Part shown: piece by piece, positions 17,001 to 25,906 of the stretch | Layout of the letters: every line of letters starts with the position of its first letter | Numbering within the stretch: position 1 is the first letter of the stretch | The notes under the pieces: model-generated | The model's database searches: none | Seen by the model: only the letters and a program-made list of their open reading frames with translations | What the model was told of the DNA's origin: nothing | From: WLWS01 sp965243105 | GTDB taxonomy: Bacteria; Pseudomonadota; Gammaproteobacteria; Eutrophobiales; Eutrophobiaceae | Direction of reading: 5' to 3' | Assembly: GCA_965243105.1 (NCBI GenBank) | Contig: CBDEUC010000002.1 | Coordinates: forward strand, 186,001-250,000 | Length of the DNA stretch: 64,000 nucleotides | Program-made: the position numbers and the translations under genes

Positions 17001-18539
17001 ATGAACAAAGAAATATTAATGGTTGTTGACGTTGTCTCTAACGAGAAAGGTGTTGGTAAAGGCATCATTTTTGAAGCTATTGAGGCGGCCCTGGCCACGG
17101 CAACAAAAAAGAAGCACCGGGAAGATATCGAAGTTCGAGTGTCAATTGACAGGGAAACCGGTGACTACGAGACATTCCGCCAGTGGGAAGTCATGGCGGA
17201 CGGCGAAGAGGCTCTTGAGTTTCCAACCAGGCAGATTTTTCTCAAGGACGCCGTAGAGAAAGTGGATGACATTGAAGAAGGTGGTTTTGTCGAAGAAACA
17301 ATGCCATCAGTCGAATTTGGCCGTATTGCGGCACAGACAGCCAAGCAGGTCATAGTACAGAAAGTTCGCGAGGCCGAGCGAAACCAGGTGATTGAAGCCT
17401 ACCAGGACCGTGTGGGTGAAATGGTCAGTGGAGTGGTGAAAAGGGTGGAACGGGGCAACGTCATACTGGACCTTGGAAATAACGCTGAAGCCTTTATCCC
17501 GAGGGAAGAAATGATTCCACGAGAGGCCGTAAGAGCAGGCGACCGGTTACGGGCATACCTGCAAAAGGTCAGCCCGGAGGCCCGTGGTCCACAGTTATTC
17601 CTGAGCAGGACTGCGCCGGAATTACTGATCGAACTTTTCAAGATTGAAGTGCCGGAGATAAACGAAGGACTTATCGAATTGATAAGTGGAGCGAGGGACC
17701 CGGGATCCCGGGCAAAGATTGCTGTGAGGGCGCATGACCAGCGAATTGACCCAATAGGTGCCTGTGTGGGTATGCGGGGCTCCCGCGTGCAGGCGGTGTC
17801 AAATGAACTTGGTGGAGAGCGCGTGGACATCATCCTTTGGGATGACAACCCGGCCCAGTTTGTAATTAACGCAATGGCGCCTGCCGAAGTTGCATCCATC
17901 CTGGTTGATGAAGACGCGCACAGCATGGATGTGGCTGTGGCCGAGGAGAATCTTTCCCAGGCAATAGGCAGGGGTGGACAAAATGTAAAGCTGGCAAGTG
18001 AGCTGACCCAGTGGAATCTCAATGTCATGTCCATTGAGCAAGCCGAAGAAAAGAACGAGGTTGAAGCACAGAATCTGCAGGTCCAGTTGATGGAGCAGCT
18101 TGATGTGGATGAAGAAATTGCGACTATCCTGGTGCAGGAAGGATTTTCCAGTGTCGAGGAGGTTGCCTACGTTCCAGAAAGCGAAATGCTGGATATTGAA
18201 GAGTTTGACGAGGACCTGGTGAAAGAACTTCGGGAAAGGGCGAGAGATGTCATGCTGACCCGCGCTATCGCAAGCGAAGAGAAACTGGCCGATGCAAAAC
18301 CCGAAGCAGACCTCCTCGAGATGGAGGGTATGGACAAGGCGCTGGCTTACGAACTGGCGGGTCGCGGCATTACAACCATGGAAGACCTTGCGGAGCAGTC
18401 TGTGGATGAATTAATGGAAATTGAGGGCATGGAGAAGGAAAGAGCCGGTGAATTGATCATGGCCGCCAGGGCGCCCTGGTTCGAAGACGAAGCACAGACC
18501 GAGGAAGAGGGGGGTAACAGATGCCTGAGGTTACTGTAA
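17001..18539 (+). CDS. nusA: Transcription termination/antitermination factor NusA
   Basis: A 512-residue RNA polymerase-binding factor controlling pausing, termination and antitermination. Domains in order: N-terminal RNAP-binding domain (1-125), S1 (about 135-200, GVVKRVERGNVILDLG), two KH domains (about 200-345, with IGACVGMRGSRVQAVSNELGGE and IGRGGQNVKLASELT), and two C-terminal acidic repeats of the HhH type (about 365-430 and 440-500). The last 19 bases overlap infB in another frame, which indicates coupling. The final residues GNRCLRLL come from that overlap and are not conserved. Confidence 0.97.
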   Translation: MNKEILMVVDVVSNEKGVGKGIIFEAIEAALATATKKKHREDIEVRVSIDRETGDYETFRQWEVMADGEEALEFPTRQIFLKDAVEKVDDIEEGGFVEETMPSVEFGRIAAQTAKQVIVQKVREAERNQVIEAYQDRVGEMVSGVVKRVERGNVILDLGNNAEAFIPREEMIPREAVRAGDRLRAYLQKVSPEARGPQLFLSRTAPELLIELFKIEVPEINEGLIELISGARDPGSRAKIAVRAHDQRIDPIGACVGMRGSRVQAVSNELGGERVDIILWDDNPAQFVINAMAPAEVASILVDEDAHSMDVAVAEENLSQAIGRGGQNVKLASELTQWNLNVMSIEQAEEKNEVEAQNLQVQLMEQLDVDEEIATILVQEGFSSVEEVAYVPESEMLDIEEFDEDLVKELRERARDVMLTRAIASEEKLADAKPEADLLEMEGMDKALAYELAGRGITTMEDLAEQSVDELMEIEGMEKERAGELIMAARAPWFEDEAQTEEEGGNRCLRLL

Positions 18540-21061
18540 AAGAGTATGCCGATGTGATCGGTATTACTGTCGAGCGCCTGCAGGAGCAGTTGCAGGAAGC
18601 CGGCATATCCGATCGCAATGCGGATGACAGCCTTTCTGATTCAGAAAAAGCCGAATTGCTGGGCTTCCTGAGAAGGAAACACGGTAAAGATGACTCCTCA
18701 GAACCCAGGAAAATAACACTTAAGCGTAAAACGGTAAGCGAGCTTAAAGTGCCTGTCAGTTCGCAGGGAAGAGGAAAGCCACGTTCCAAGACGGTGAGTG
18801 TTGAGTTTCGTAAGAAAAGGACATACGCCAAGAGAAGTATGCTCGAGGAAGAGGCCGCAAAACGGGCTGACGAGGAGCAGGCAAAGCAGCGGGAACTGGA
18901 GGAAATCGAATCCAAAAAACGCGAAGCAGAGGAAGCTGCCGAACGAGCAAGACAGGAGGAAATTGCGCGTCTCGAGGAAGAGGAGAAGAAAAGACAGGAA
19001 GAGGCAGAGCAGGAGGCGTTGGCGGCTGCAGCTGCTACAGAGCAAGCTGAACAGGAAGTGAGCGCAGCGCAGACTGGCGAAGCGGAGCCAGCGATTGAAG
19101 AAGCAGCTCCCACTTCACCGGATCAGCTACCTACCAAGGAAAACAGGGACAAGAACGCCAAGACAGGAGACAGGAAATCTTCAAAATATCACCGCAAGGA
19201 ATTGCATGTTGCCACGGACAAGTCCGGCAGGCGAAAGAAAAAGCAGAGAAGCAGGCCTGTACTTAACAAGCCGGCGCAGCACGGCTTTGAGAAGCCCACG
19301 GCTCCGGTCGTGCGCGAAGTTGAGATCCCGGAAAGTATATCGGTTGCTGAACTGGCACAGCGCATGTCAGTTAAAGGAACTGAAGTTGTTAAGGTCATGA
19401 TGAATCTTGGCAGCATGGTGACAATTAACCAGACTATTGACCAGGAAACTGCAACGATTGTAGTCGAGGAAATGGGCCATATTCCAAAGGCGCTACAGGA
19501 AAACGCCCTGGAAGAAGAAATTATCCAGGCTGCGAGGGTCGATGGCGAGGAAGTTGAACGCGCTCCGGTAGTGACAGTGATGGGACACGTGGATCACGGC
19601 AAGACATCCTTGCTTGACTACATTCGCAGAGCCAAGGTGGCTGCGGGTGAGGCTGGCGGAATTACCCAGCATATCGGCGCCTACTCGGTGGAGACGCCAA
19701 AGGGTCGAATAACCTTTCTCGACACCCCGGGCCATGAAGCCTTTACGGCAATGCGTGCAAGGGGAGCCAAGGCGACTGACATCGTTGTCATCGTAGTTGC
19801 GGCTGATGACGGTGTGATGCCACAAACTGAGGAAGCCATCGTGCATGCACGGGCAGGGGAAGTGCCGGTAATCGTGGCGGTGAACAAGATAGATAAAGCT
19901 GACGCCGACCCTGACAGGGTGAAACAGGAGCTTTCAAAGCATGAAGTCATTCCAGAAGACTGGGGAGGCGATACCATGTTTGTCAACGTGTCTGCCTTGA
20001 ATGGGCAGGGCATTGATGACCTGCTGGAAAGTATCAGTCTGCAGGCAGAAGTACTTGAGCTGAAAGTAAATGACAAGGGGCCAGCATCAGGAGTCGTGAT
20101 TGAATCGAGGCTTGATAAGGGACGCGGCCCGGTCGCAACCATCCTCGTACAAAGCGGTGAACTCAACAAGGGCGACATCATTCTGAGCGGTCATGAATTC
20201 GGCAGGGTTCGTGCGATGATTGATGACAGTGGTAAGGAAGTTGATATCGCAGGCCCATCTATTCCTGTGGAGGTGCTGGGTCTTTCCGGTACACCCAATG
20301 CCGGTGATGAAATGATTGTTGTTCCGGATGAAAAGAAAGCTCGCGAAATAGCGCTTTTCAGGCAGGGCAAATACCGTGAAGTCAAGCTGGCCAAGCAACA
20401 GGCTTCCAAGATGGAAAATATGCTTTCGTCCATGGGCAGCGAAGAGGGTGTCGCTATCAACTTGCTCATTAAAGCAGACGTACAGGGTTCTGCGGAGGCA
20501 TTGACAGAATCCCTTGGCAAGCTGACCAATGACGAGGTGACCGTTAACATCATTAGCAGCGGTGTTGGCGGAATCACTGAATCGGATATTAATCTTGCCA
20601 TGGCTTCAAAAGGCGTAGTCATCGGGTTTAATGTGCGAGCAGACAGTTCGGCAAGAAAACTGATTGATGAAGAGGGAATTGACCTGCGCTATTACAGCGT
20701 GATTTATGATGTCATTGATGACGTTAAAGCCGCAATAAGCGGATTGCTTTCGCCTGAGATCAGGGAGCAGATTATCGGTATCGCCGAGGTACGCGAGGTT
20801 TACCGCTCACCGAAGTTTGGAGACATCGCTGGCTGCATGGTTTCAAGCGGTGTAGTCAAGCGTAATAACCCGATTCGTGTACTGAGGGACAACGTGGTTA
20901 TTTACGAGGGTGAGCTGGAGTCACTGCGTAGATTTAAAGATGATGTTTCCGAAGTAAAATCCGGAACAGAGTGTGGTATCGGTGTTAAGAACTATAACGA
21001 CGTGCGCCAGGGTGACCAGATCGAGGTTTTTGAACGAGTTGAGATCTCGAGAACAATTTGA
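18521..21061 (+). CDS. infB: Translation initiation factor IF-2
   Basis: An 846-residue GTPase that delivers fMet-tRNA to the 30S subunit. The N-terminal IF2_N domain (1-55) is followed by a highly charged Glu/Lys/Arg/Ala helix (about 85-200) and a basic linker. A second IF2_N-like domain starts near 265. The G domain has G1 GHVDHGKTS, G3 DTPGHEAF and G4 NKID. Domains II, III and IV follow, with the C-terminal fMet-tRNA-binding part ending in GDQIEVFERVEI. Only the ATG at 18521 was considered as start; internal starts giving shorter IF2 forms, known in E. coli, were not resolved. Confidence 0.97.
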   Translation: MPEVTVKEYADVIGITVERLQEQLQEAGISDRNADDSLSDSEKAELLGFLRRKHGKDDSSEPRKITLKRKTVSELKVPVSSQGRGKPRSKTVSVEFRKKRTYAKRSMLEEEAAKRADEEQAKQRELEEIESKKREAEEAAERARQEEIARLEEEEKKRQEEAEQEALAAAAATEQAEQEVSAAQTGEAEPAIEEAAPTSPDQLPTKENRDKNAKTGDRKSSKYHRKELHVATDKSGRRKKKQRSRPVLNKPAQHGFEKPTAPVVREVEIPESISVAELAQRMSVKGTEVVKVMMNLGSMVTINQTIDQETATIVVEEMGHIPKALQENALEEEIIQAARVDGEEVERAPVVTVMGHVDHGKTSLLDYIRRAKVAAGEAGGITQHIGAYSVETPKGRITFLDTPGHEAFTAMRARGAKATDIVVIVVAADDGVMPQTEEAIVHARAGEVPVIVAVNKIDKADADPDRVKQELSKHEVIPEDWGGDTMFVNVSALNGQGIDDLLESISLQAEVLELKVNDKGPASGVVIESRLDKGRGPVATILVQSGELNKGDIILSGHEFGRVRAMIDDSGKEVDIAGPSIPVEVLGLSGTPNAGDEMIVVPDEKKAREIALFRQGKYREVKLAKQQASKMENMLSSMGSEEGVAINLLIKADVQGSAEALTESLGKLTNDEVTVNIISSGVGGITESDINLAMASKGVVIGFNVRADSSARKLIDEEGIDLRYYSVIYDVIDDVKAAISGLLSPEIREQIIGIAEVREVYRSPKFGDIAGCMVSSGVVKRNNPIRVLRDNVVIYEGELESLRRFKDDVSEVKSGTECGIGVKNYNDVRQGDQIEVFERVEISRTI

Positions 21062-21136
21062 CGGATGAAGCCTTGCACTCAAAGTCAGCGCCCAGTTCAT
21101 GGGCAGGCCCGGGTTACCAGGCTTTAGTTCTTCATT

Positions 21137-21496
21137 ATGCCTCGTGAGTTTGGTCGAAACAGGCGCCTGTCGGACCTGGTACAACGGCAATTAGCACCGC
21201 TGATCCAGAGGGATCCGGATATTGCCGGCTCCGGCTTGATTACGATTTCTTCGGTGGATGTCAGTCCTGATTTGTTAAATGCGACCGTGTATGTCACCAA
21301 CCTGGACGATGCCGTGGATCGCGATGAAATGATCGCCATGTTGAATGAAAAGTCGGGGCAGTTTAGACATGAACTGGCACAGAACTCACCCCTGAGAAAA
21401 ACGCCGAGGCTTACATTCAGTTTCGACAGCAGTGTTGAATATGGCAGCAAGCTTTCCGCGCTTATCGATTCACTCGATACAAAACCTGGTAGTTGA
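21137..21496 (+). CDS. rbfA: 30S ribosome-binding factor RbfA
   Basis: A 119-residue cold-shock and 16S rRNA maturation factor. The N-terminus MPREFGRNRRLSDLVQRQLA and the KH-like core (ITISSVDVSPDLLNATVYVT, then LRHEL-like FRHELAQNSPLRKTPRLTFSFD) are typical. It lies 75 bases after infB, which is the normal order. Confidence 0.95.
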   Translation: MPREFGRNRRLSDLVQRQLAPLIQRDPDIAGSGLITISSVDVSPDLLNATVYVTNLDDAVDRDEMIAMLNEKSGQFRHELAQNSPLRKTPRLTFSFDSSVEYGSKLSALIDSLDTKPGS

Positions 21497-21579
21497 GCTT
21501 GCCGGTACCGGTTTACGGGCCCGTCTCGAGCATAATTTCTTCCTCAAGCAAGATTATTTAGCCTGACCCGGTATAGCCC

Positions 21580-22506
21580 GTGAGCAATGCACGAAAAAAG
21601 AAGGGAAGAAACGTTAACGGCGTACTGCTACTGGATAAACCGGCAGGAATCACCTCGAACGATGTTCTGCAAAAGGTAAAACGACTCTTCCAGGCTCAAA
21701 AGGCAGGGCACACTGGCAGCCTCGATAAACCGGCAACCGGGTTGTTGCCGATTTGCTTTGGTGAAGCAACAAAATTTTCTTCCCTGTTACTGGATGCCGA
21801 CAAGTTTTACCGGACAAGGATAAAGCTCGGAGAAAGGACCACGACTGCTGATGCCGCCGGGGAACTCGTGGAGAAGTCACCTGTGCCGACAATCGATGAA
21901 GCAGGCGTCGAAGCTGTTCTTGACAAGTTCAGGGGGGAAATACAACAGGTCCCACCCATGTATTCGGCCCTGAAGCAGGACGGCAAGCGCCTGTATCAGC
22001 TTGCCTACAAGGGTATCGAGGTTGAACGAAAGGCGAGGGCGGTGACGATTTATCAATTAACGCTGTGCGGACTGGGTGAAAATTTTCTCGAGGCCGAGGT
22101 GCGATGCTCAAAAGGCACCTATATTCGTTCCCTGGCAGAGGATATCGGCCGGGAAATTGGTTGTGGCGCCCATGTCGAGGAGCTTAGACGCTTGGGTTCG
22201 GGGCCCTACAGGGCCAGCGACATGATAGATCTGCAGTCGCTGCAACATTGCGCCGAGCAAGGGCCTGAAAAACTGGACGATTTTCTGCTGGAGATCGACT
22301 CTGCGCTGCAGGAATTGCCTTCCGCCAGCCTTGAAGATGAGCTGGCACAGTACTTTCAGCAGGGAAGAGCAGTCAGCCTGGCCGGTGTTCACGGGACAGG
22401 AAAATTGCGCATATACGATAGCAATCATCGGTTTCTTGGGCTGGGGGAGGTTCGTCACGATGGGCGAATTGCCCCGCGAAGACTGCTTAGTACCCTAAAT
22501 AGCTGA
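21580..22506 (+). CDS. truB: tRNA pseudouridine-55 synthase, with altered catalytic loop
   Basis: A 308-residue enzyme that makes pseudouridine 55 in the T loop of tRNAs. The start is a GTG at 21580. Motif I is GVLLLDKPAGITSN. Motif II, with the catalytic Asp, reads GHTGSLDKPATGLLPICFGEATKFS, whereas the family is strongly GxLDPLATG; here Pro-Leu after the Asp is replaced by Lys-Pro. The Asp itself is kept. Further motifs, PPMYSALKQDGKRLYQLA and CSKGTYIRSLAEDIG, are normal, as is the C-terminal PUA-like domain. The twelve bases encoding the change, GATAAACCGGCA, repeat those of motif I ninety bases upstream. Confidence 0.94.
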   Translation: MSNARKKKGRNVNGVLLLDKPAGITSNDVLQKVKRLFQAQKAGHTGSLDKPATGLLPICFGEATKFSSLLLDADKFYRTRIKLGERTTTADAAGELVEKSPVPTIDEAGVEAVLDKFRGEIQQVPPMYSALKQDGKRLYQLAYKGIEVERKARAVTIYQLTLCGLGENFLEAEVRCSKGTYIRSLAEDIGREIGCGAHVEELRRLGSGPYRASDMIDLQSLQHCAEQGPEKLDDFLLEIDSALQELPSASLEDELAQYFQQGRAVSLAGVHGTGKLRIYDSNHRFLGLGEVRHDGRIAPRRLLSTLNS

Positions 22507-22544
22507 ATATATCGAAAAAACTTGAATTTAGGCGTGACTTTTTC

Positions 22545-22573
22545 TTGTTCGTCTGCAGGCGCATCGGTACAAT
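22545..22573 (+). promoter_or_regulatory. Probable rpsO promoter
   Basis: TTGTTC (22545-22550) and TACAAT (22568-22573) are 17 bases apart in the 110-base gap between truB and rpsO, where E. coli also has an rpsO promoter. The -35 is a weak match. Confidence 0.45.
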
Positions 22574-22616
22574 ACGCGCGATTTTAGAAGAGGAAAGTTG
22601 AGGAGTACCACAAATT

Positions 22617-22886
22617 ATGGCTTTGAATCAGCAACAGGTAGCCGGAATTATCAGCGAATACCAGCGTTCGTCATCGGACACGGGTTCGCCCGAAGTGCAG
22701 GTTGCCCTGCTTACAGCGAATATTACCGGCCTTTCGGAGCACTTCAAGGTGCACAAAAAGGATAATCATTCACGCCAGGGGCTGTTACGCATGGTGAATC
22801 AGCGCCGTAAACTGCTGGATTACCTGAGAAACAAGGACATCAACAGGTACCGTGAATTGATATCCAAACTCGGATTGCGTAAATAA
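22617..22886 (+). CDS. rpsO: 30S ribosomal protein S15
   Basis: An 89-residue primary 16S rRNA-binding protein of the small subunit. Motifs DTGSPEVQVALLTANI, LSEHFKVHKKDNHSRQGLL and LLDYLRNKDINRY are universal in S15. GTTGAGGAG precedes the ATG as a strong ribosome site. S15 represses its own translation in E. coli through a leader pseudoknot; I did not resolve one here. Confidence 0.97.
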   Translation: MALNQQQVAGIISEYQRSSSDTGSPEVQVALLTANITGLSEHFKVHKKDNHSRQGLLRMVNQRRKLLDYLRNKDINRYRELISKLGLRK

Positions 22887-22928
22887 ATCCCTTCCCTTCG
22901 TCAGATCCAAGATAGCGCGATACATCAT

Positions 22929-22943
22929 GTCCCAGTTAGGGAC
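22929..22943 (+). other. Hairpin in the rpsO-pnp intercistronic leader
   Basis: GTCCC and GGGAC form a perfect five-pair stem around AGTTA in the 122-base gap between rpsO and pnp. In E. coli this gap holds an RNase III-processed hairpin through which PNPase represses itself. There is no T-run, so it is not a simple terminator; a processing role is inferred from position only. Confidence 0.35.
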
Positions 22944-23008
22944 CCAGGGCGCAGGCTGCAGCGCTCGATTAACAACAACTTCAAATCAGAACTAAGCCAG
23001 GAAATAAC

Positions 23009-25096
23009 ATGAACGTGGTCAGAAAAGAATTTCAATTCGGAGATAAAACGGTTGTACTGGAAACCGGCAGAATAGCCCGCCAGGCGACCGGGGCAGTTTT
23101 ATGCAGCATGGGGGATACCGTCGTCCTTGTTACCTGTGTTGCGAGAAAAGAGGCCGATCCGGGCAGGGATTTTTTCCCACTGACTGTTGATTACCAGGAA
23201 CGTAATTACGCTGCGGGTAAAATACCCGGAGGATTCTTCAAAAGGGAAGGCAGGCCATCCGAAAAAGAAACCCTGACATCGCGCCTGATTGATCGTCCCA
23301 TCCGTCCTCTCTTTCCCAAGGGTTTTAAAAACGAAGTACAGATAATCGCCACTGTTATGTCACTCGATCCCAACGTGGACCCGGATATCCTGGCATTGAT
23401 TGGCGCGTCTGCATCAGTATCTATTACCGGCATGCCATTTGCCGGACCTATTGGTGCAGCGCGAGTAGGCTATAAAGATAACGGGTATGTGCTGAACCCA
23501 AGTTTTGACGAACTGCATGATTCGCAGTTAGACCTGGTTGTTGCAGGAACTGAAAGCTCAGTACTCATGGTTGAATCTGAAGCTTCCGAGTTGTCTGAAG
23601 AAGTCATGCTCGGTGCCGTGATGTATGGACATGAGCAGATGCAGGTCGTTATTGAAAACATCAAGGCCATGGCTGATGAGGTAGGTGCCAAGTCATGGGA
23701 CTGGCAGGCAGAGCCCGTTGACGAGGAACTTTCCAGCGCAGTTGATGCACGCTGTGGTGACCTGATCCGTGAAGCTTATGCAATTACTGACAAGCTGAGT
23801 CGCAGGGATCGACTTGATGAGATCAGGTCGCAGGTCCTTGATGGGCTGGCGGAAGAATTTGAAGACAAGTGGTCACAGGGAGATATCCTTGGCACTGTTG
23901 GAAAACTTGAGAGCAGTATTGTCAGGGGGAGTATCGTAGCCGGAGAAAACCGTATTGACGGTCGTGTACCGGATGCCATCAGGCCCATTTCAGTGGAAGT
24001 TGGCGTATTGCCCAGGGCTCACGGTTCTGCACTATTTACACGTGGGGAAACACAGGCCCTGGTGGCCGTGGCGCTGGGTACCGAGAGAGATTCACAAATT
24101 ATCGACGCCATTGAGGGTGAGCGAAAAGACCAGTTTATGCTGCACTATAATTTCCCTCCTTATTGTGTGGGTGAAACCGGCCGGGTAGGAACTCCAAAAA
24201 GAAGGGAGATTGGGCACGGTAGGTTGGCTAAACGAGGTATCGTTGCCGTGATGCCGAATCTGAATGATTATCCTTACGCGATTCGCGTTGTGTCCGAAAT
24301 CACCGAGTCAAATGGCTCCAGCTCAATGGCTTCGGTATGTGGAACAAGTCTTTCGTTGATGGATGCCGGGGTAAGTATTTCAGCACCGGTAGCAGGTATC
24401 GCAATGGGCTTGATCAAGGAAGGTGAAAAATTTGTCGTGCTGTCGGATATCATGGGAGATGAAGATCACCTTGGCGATATGGATTTCAAAGTAGCAGGAA
24501 GTGAAAACGGTGTAACTGCCCTGCAAATGGATATTAAAATTGATGGCATTACAAAGGAGATCATGGAGGCTGCACTGGCGCAGGCAAAAGGTGGCCGAAT
24601 GCATATCCTGGAGAAGATGAATGAGGTCATCAAGGAGCCACGCGCAGAAATGTCTGAGCATGCTCCAAGGATTACAACAATCAAGATTCACCCGGATAAG
24701 ATCAGGGACGTTATCGGTAAAGGCGGGGCAACGATACGGGCAATTACCGAGGAAACGGGTGCAACCATTGATATTGATGACGATGGAACAGTAAAGATTT
24801 TTTCCGTTGACAAGGCTGCAAGTGAAGATGCTCGAAAGCGTGTAGAACAAATCACTGCAGATATTGAAGTCGGCGTTATCTATGAAGGCCGTGTACAAAA
24901 GTTAATGGACTTTGGAGCGTTCGTAAATATCCTGCCTGGCAAGGACGGTCTCGTTCATATTTCTCAAATCAGTGAAGAAAGAGTTGAGAATGTCAGTGAC
25001 AAGCTGAGTGAAGGTGACATGGTCAAGGTCAAGGTACTGGAGGTCGATAAACAGGGACGCGTTCGACTCAGCATGAAAGCCGTCGCAGAGGGCTGA
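23009..25096 (+). CDS. pnp: Polyribonucleotide nucleotidyltransferase (PNPase)
   Basis: A 695-residue phosphorolytic 3'-5' exoribonuclease of the RNA degradosome. Two RNase PH-like cores are visible: the first begins with FQFGDKTVVLETGRIARQATG and contains FFKREGRPSEKETLTSRLIDRPIRPLF; the second has LPRAHGSALFTRGETQALV and the active-site part DIMGDEDHLGDMDFKVAG. A helical domain separates them. The C-terminus has a KH domain (IHPDKIRDVIGKGGATIRAI) and an S1 domain (GVIYEGRVQKLMDFGAFVNIL). Length is near E. coli PNPase (711). It closes the metY-to-pnp superoperon. Confidence 0.97.
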   Translation: MNVVRKEFQFGDKTVVLETGRIARQATGAVLCSMGDTVVLVTCVARKEADPGRDFFPLTVDYQERNYAAGKIPGGFFKREGRPSEKETLTSRLIDRPIRPLFPKGFKNEVQIIATVMSLDPNVDPDILALIGASASVSITGMPFAGPIGAARVGYKDNGYVLNPSFDELHDSQLDLVVAGTESSVLMVESEASELSEEVMLGAVMYGHEQMQVVIENIKAMADEVGAKSWDWQAEPVDEELSSAVDARCGDLIREAYAITDKLSRRDRLDEIRSQVLDGLAEEFEDKWSQGDILGTVGKLESSIVRGSIVAGENRIDGRVPDAIRPISVEVGVLPRAHGSALFTRGETQALVAVALGTERDSQIIDAIEGERKDQFMLHYNFPPYCVGETGRVGTPKRREIGHGRLAKRGIVAVMPNLNDYPYAIRVVSEITESNGSSSMASVCGTSLSLMDAGVSISAPVAGIAMGLIKEGEKFVVLSDIMGDEDHLGDMDFKVAGSENGVTALQMDIKIDGITKEIMEAALAQAKGGRMHILEKMNEVIKEPRAEMSEHAPRITTIKIHPDKIRDVIGKGGATIRAITEETGATIDIDDDGTVKIFSVDKAASEDARKRVEQITADIEVGVIYEGRVQKLMDFGAFVNILPGKDGLVHISQISEERVENVSDKLSEGDMVKVKVLEVDKQGRVRLSMKAVAEG

Positions 25097-25315
25097 TACT
25101 CCCCGGCAACACCGCCGTGGCCAGGGTTTGGCCCCGGCTGGTTAAGCCACTGAATTCAAATCGTTTTCTGACGAGCCTGCCCGGCTCGAATCGAAATATC
25201 TTTCCCGACAAACCCTTTCCAGGTGAGCGTAACGTTTCACCTGTATACAGGCGATAAAACCCCTGTAAGCAAGCGCACTGCCGGCAGTAGCGAAAGTACT
25301 TCGGCACTACTAACT

Positions 25316-25345
25316 TTGACTTGTCATCATCAGACTTCTTACACT
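25316..25345 (+). promoter_or_regulatory. Possible promoter giving a leaderless ECF-sigma mRNA
   Basis: TTGACT (25316-25321, five of six) and TACACT (25340-25345, four of six) are 18 bases apart. The -10 ends six bases before the likely ATG at 25352, so transcription would begin at or near the start codon. No ribosome site precedes this ATG. Confidence 0.35.
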
Positions 25346-25351
25346 TTGCGA

Positions 25352-25906
25352 ATGATCCCGGAAGACCTGACCGATGAGTCATTGATGCTTGCATACGGCA
25401 AAGGTGACTTGCGCTCATTTGAGATACTTTATGGCAGGCACAAAGCGCCACTGTACAGGTTTATTCTTCGGCAATGTTCCAATTCGAGTGTTGCTGAAGA
25501 ACTTTACCAGGATGTATGGGCGCGACTGATCAAGGCACGGGAGACTTACCAGGTTAGTGCCAGGTTTACGACCTGGCTTTACCAGATTGCGCAAAATCGA
25601 CTTATTGACCATTACCGCAAGGAAAGTAGTAGCAAATCGGCAAATCATAGTTCTGACGGCCTGGATGAAATGCCTGTAACTGAAAAGGAGCAGCCCGAAC
25701 TGCAGGCAGAGACCAGGGAAAAAACGATAAAAGTGCTTCGGGCACTGGACAGGCTGCCGGAATTACAGAAACAGGCTTTTCTTTTAAAACAGGAGGCGGG
25801 TTTAAGCGTAGCCGAGATTGCGAAAGTTATGGGTGTAAATGATGAAACTGCCAAAAGTCGTCTTCGTTACGCCGTGCAAAAACTGAGGTCAGAGATGAAT
25901 GACTGA
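25352..25906 (+). CDS. ECF-family RNA polymerase sigma factor
   Basis: A 184-residue sigma factor. Region 2 covers about residues 15-85 (LAYGKGDLRSFEILYGRH, AEELYQDVWARLI, RFTTWLYQIAQNRLIDHYRK). Region 4 covers about 125-180 with the helix-turn-helix LSVAEIAKVMGVNDETAKSRLRYAVQKLR. Region 3 is absent, which defines the ECF type. The ATG at 25352 is chosen because region 2 then begins at the usual distance; frames back to 25223 would add a non-conserved 43-residue head. The stop overlaps the next gene by eight bases, as usual for sigma/anti-sigma pairs. Regulated targets cannot be deduced. Confidence 0.88.
   Translation: MIPEDLTDESLMLAYGKGDLRSFEILYGRHKAPLYRFILRQCSNSSVAEELYQDVWARLIKARETYQVSARFTTWLYQIAQNRLIDHYRKESSSKSANHSSDGLDEMPVTEKEQPELQAETREKTIKVLRALDRLPELQKQAFLLKQEAGLSVAEIAKVMGVNDETAKSRLRYAVQKLRSEMND

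Noticed and set aside
25110..25140. Stem GGCCA-GGGTT-TGGCC after pnp, as operon terminator
   Set aside because: Only five pairs and no T-run; transcription end of the pnp operon remains unlocated.
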